Assembly (NCBI GenBank): GCA_016871515.1
Contig: VHDE01000014.1
Span: 1 to 64,000, forward strand
Direction: 5' to 3'
Length of the DNA stretch: 64,000 nt
From: Verrucomicrobiota bacterium
GTDB lineage: Bacteria > Verrucomicrobiota > Verrucomicrobiia > Limisphaerales > SIBE01
The translations under genes were made by a program, and so were the position numbers. Positions within the stretch are counted from its first letter, which is position 1; every line of letters starts with the position of its first letter. The notes under the pieces are model-generated. The model was not told the origin of the DNA, did no database searches, and saw nothing but the letters and a program-made list of their open reading frames with translations. This document shows, one piece after another, positions 62,316-64,000 of this stretch.

Positions 62316-62526
62316 GTCGTCCTTGCAATTCGTGTGAAAAATATCCATTCCCAGAGAGAAAACCGGAGTGCGGCCCTTTGGCATCGCTCGCAGCTTGGCG
62401 CTCATGAATAATCTAGCTTCTTTGCAATCTTCAAACCTACAGTAATCGAAGTTCGGGATCGGTCAATGAAACCATATGCCTGTTTAAGTTTGTTCTCTTG
62501 GAAGCTATTCTCCTGCATTGGACTTC

Positions 62527-62574
62527 TGAAGGGTACGGAGCGCGGACACCCTTGTCCGCGCTCCGTACCCTTCA
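62527..62574. repeat. Perfect 22-base-arm palindrome
   Basis: Arms 62527-62548 and 62553-62574 are exact inverted copies (tgaagggtacggagcgcgga...) around a 4-base loop. It lies 42 bases after the stop of the sulfatase at 62616 (reverse strand), in the position of a transcription terminator, but without a T-tract. Confidence 0.88.
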
Positions 62575-62615
62575 GCGAGACATGTGCAAACTCCAGGAAC
62601 GGGTGAGACACTCCC

Positions 62616-64000
62616 TCAGTTGCTTTTGATCCTCTCCTCCAGTTGCAGCGGACCTCGCACAACCGCTGTGCGGTGGCGCTCGACCTCCTTAGCCAGATCG
62701 GCGAGCACGTCCGGATGATCTTTGGCCACGTCGAATTTTTCCGCGGGATCGTGACCGAGATGAAAAAGCAATGGACGATCGTGCGTTTCGGCTTTCTCAT
62801 CTCCATAACCGGCTCGTGTCATAAAGTGGGCTTTGAACGGGCCTTTTCGAACCGCGTAGAGTTGCGTGTCACGGTAATAGAAGAACAGGTCCCGGCGTCC
62901 CTTGCCTTTGCCGAAAAGCACGGGCCCCAAATCAACACCATCGATCTCCCGATCTGAGGGAGGAGACGCGCCCGCCAGCGACAAACAGGTGGAAAAGATG
63001 TCCATCGTGCAAGCCAAGTCGCGGCTCACGGCGCCCGCTTTGATTTTGCCCGGCCACCAAGCGAGGCCTGGCACACGCATTCCTCCTTCCCAAGTGCTGC
63101 CCTTGCCTTCACGCAACAAACCCGCTGATCCGCCCTGCTCGTTAAAGAGCAACCACGGGCCGTTGTCGCTGCTGAAGAATACCAGCGTATGTTCAGCGAT
63201 TCCTTCCTTCCGAATCGACGCCATGATTTCACCCGCCGACCAGTCCATTTCTTCCACGACATCACCGTACAAACCACGCGGACTCTGCCCGGCAAAACGG
63301 TCCGACGCAAAGAGCGGCACATGGGGAAAAGCATAAGGGACGTAAAGAAGGAACGGCTTGCTCCGGTTCTGGCCGATAAACTTGATGGCCTCTGCCGTGT
63401 AACGCCTCGTCAGGCTCGGCTGATGCGCAGGTTGTTCGATCATCTTCGCGTTTTGTAACAGCGGCACTTTCCAATACTCGACCTTGGGATCCAGGAAGAT
63501 CGACCGGCCCAATTTAGCGTCGGCGACGCGATCCATGTCGTTCGAATAGGGAAGGCCGAAGTAATAATCGAAGCCATTGCGGGTCGGCAGATATTGCGGC
63601 AGGTGTCCGAGGTGCCATTTACCGATGCAGGCGGTGGCGTAGCCTTTCGTTTTCAGAGCTTCGGCGAGCGTGGTTTCATCTTGAGGCAAACCGCCGGCCG
63701 AATCCGGAAACAAGACGCGGCGTGTATCACTGCACATGCCATTTCTGACGGGATAACGCCCGGTGAGGAGAGCCGCTCGACTCGGAGTGCACACGGAAGC
63801 TGCGGAATAAAAATCGGTAAATCTCAATCCTTCGGCTGCCATGCGATCCAGGTTCGGCGTCCGAATCGTGGGATGACCGTAGCACCCGAGGTCTCCATAG
63901 CCCAAATCGTCGGCGAACAGAATGACGAAGTTTGGCAAACGCTGCTCGCTTTGCGCACTCTGCGCCGAAAAGGCCGTCGCGAAAAGAGCCGATACGACGA
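62616..64000 (-). CDS. Secreted sulfatase, 5' end beyond window
   Basis: An S1-family sulfatase of at least 461 residues. The frame runs off the right edge: reading from 64000 it gives a signal-peptide-like [19 protein letters not shown] and then [21 protein letters not shown]. Active site [16 protein letters not shown] with the Cys for formylglycine, then [13 protein letters not shown] and [18 protein letters not shown]. It is similar to but distinct from the sulfatase at 38568 (different C-terminus, different gating loops). The stop is followed by a palindrome. The real start lies outside the window. Confidence 0.92.
   Translation of the reverse strand, partial: VVSALFATAFSAQSAQSEQRLPNFVILFADDLGYGDLGCYGHPTIRTPNLDRMAAEGLRFTDFYSAASVCTPSRAALLTGRYPVRNGMCSDTRRVLFPDSAGGLPQDETTLAEALKTKGYATACIGKWHLGHLPQYLPTRNGFDYYFGLPYSNDMDRVADAKLGRSIFLDPKVEYWKVPLLQNAKMIEQPAHQPSLTRRYTAEAIKFIGQNRSKPFLLYVPYAFPHVPLFASDRFAGQSPRGLYGDVVEEMDWSAGEIMASIRKEGIAEHTLVFFSSDNGPWLLFNEQGGSAGLLREGKGSTWEGGMRVPGLAWWPGKIKAGAVSRDLACTMDIFSTCLSLAGASPPSDREIDGVDLGPVLFGKGKGRRDLFFYYRDTQLYAVRKGPFKAHFMTRAGYGDEKAETHDRPLLFHLGHDPAEKFDVAKDHPDVLADLAKEVERHRTAVVRGPLQLEERIKSN

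Noticed and set aside
62402-62806. 134-codon minus-strand frame next to the right-hand sulfatase
   Set aside because: It overlaps the 3' end of the sulfatase in another frame and then runs through a perfect palindrome; no protein-like features.

Overview
The window looks like a verrucomicrobial chromosome segment (Pedosphaera/Limisphaerales-like), possibly from a metagenome. This is inferred from gene families, not from a marker gene. The clues are several proteins with a prepilin N-terminus ([14 protein letters not shown]), two sulfatases, PQQ-type beta-propellers, a PVC-type cytochrome c with a c-terminal CxxCH, tandem 'SRDLxxWE' modules, and many large extragenic palindromes. One tRNA (Pro, TGG) is present. 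I saw no rRNA, CRISPR array, replication origin or phage.

Layout, left to right. 1-128 is the 3' end of a group II intron whose body lies off the window. Next come mobA and a reverse-strand operon for a MacA/MacB-like tripartite exporter plus a DUF4956 membrane protein (1414-5738). An alanine-rich repeat exported protein ends in a clear terminator; a membrane HExxH protein, an EIIA-Ntr protein and argS follow. 11.2-16.9 kb holds an FGE-like secreted protein, trpF, an ABC-2 permease, a ketopantoate reductase and an Nramp-like transporter. 17-28 kb holds a C69 dipeptidase with Ser in place of the Cys nucleophile, a pseudopilin, a Uma2 protein, a quinoprotein, a beta-barrel protein broken by an in-frame TGA, a beta-helix protein, a large inverted repeat, and a FliL-like protein with TPR and cNMP-binding neighbours. 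29-38 kb holds a truncated nicotinamidase, a MOSC fragment, a second quinoprotein, a divergent enolase overlapping a kinase-like gene, a class V aminotransferase, a DEAD-box helicase, gene fragments and tRNA-Pro. 38.5-41.5 kb has a sulfatase and an L-rhamnonate dehydratase-like enzyme.

41.9-50.8 kb is the most unusual part. It is a tightly packed, mostly overlapping gene string combining two double-length ABC-2 permeases with type II secretion/pseudopilus parts (GspE, two GspF, pseudopilins) and an MNT/HepT-like pair. It is visibly decaying: GspE has lost its whole ATPase core, GspF is frameshifted, a pseudopilin has a premature TAG, and the HepT-like partner has lost its C-terminus.

50.8-64 kb holds a Tat-exported sugar isomerase-like protein, a nonsense-split pseudopilin, a response regulator with a degenerate HD-GYP domain split by TAA, a 1047-residue PVC cytochrome protein, a frameshifted PepSY-like remnant, a zinc alcohol dehydrogenase, a secreted C39-like protein, a pseudopilin whose start runs into repeats, and a sulfatase running off the right edge.

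Two themes run through the window. First, mosaic palindromic repeats of several families fill most intergenic spaces. Second, pseudogenes are unusually dense: four otherwise intact genes are each interrupted by exactly one in-frame stop (TGA, TAG, TAG, TAA), alongside deletions and frameshifts.
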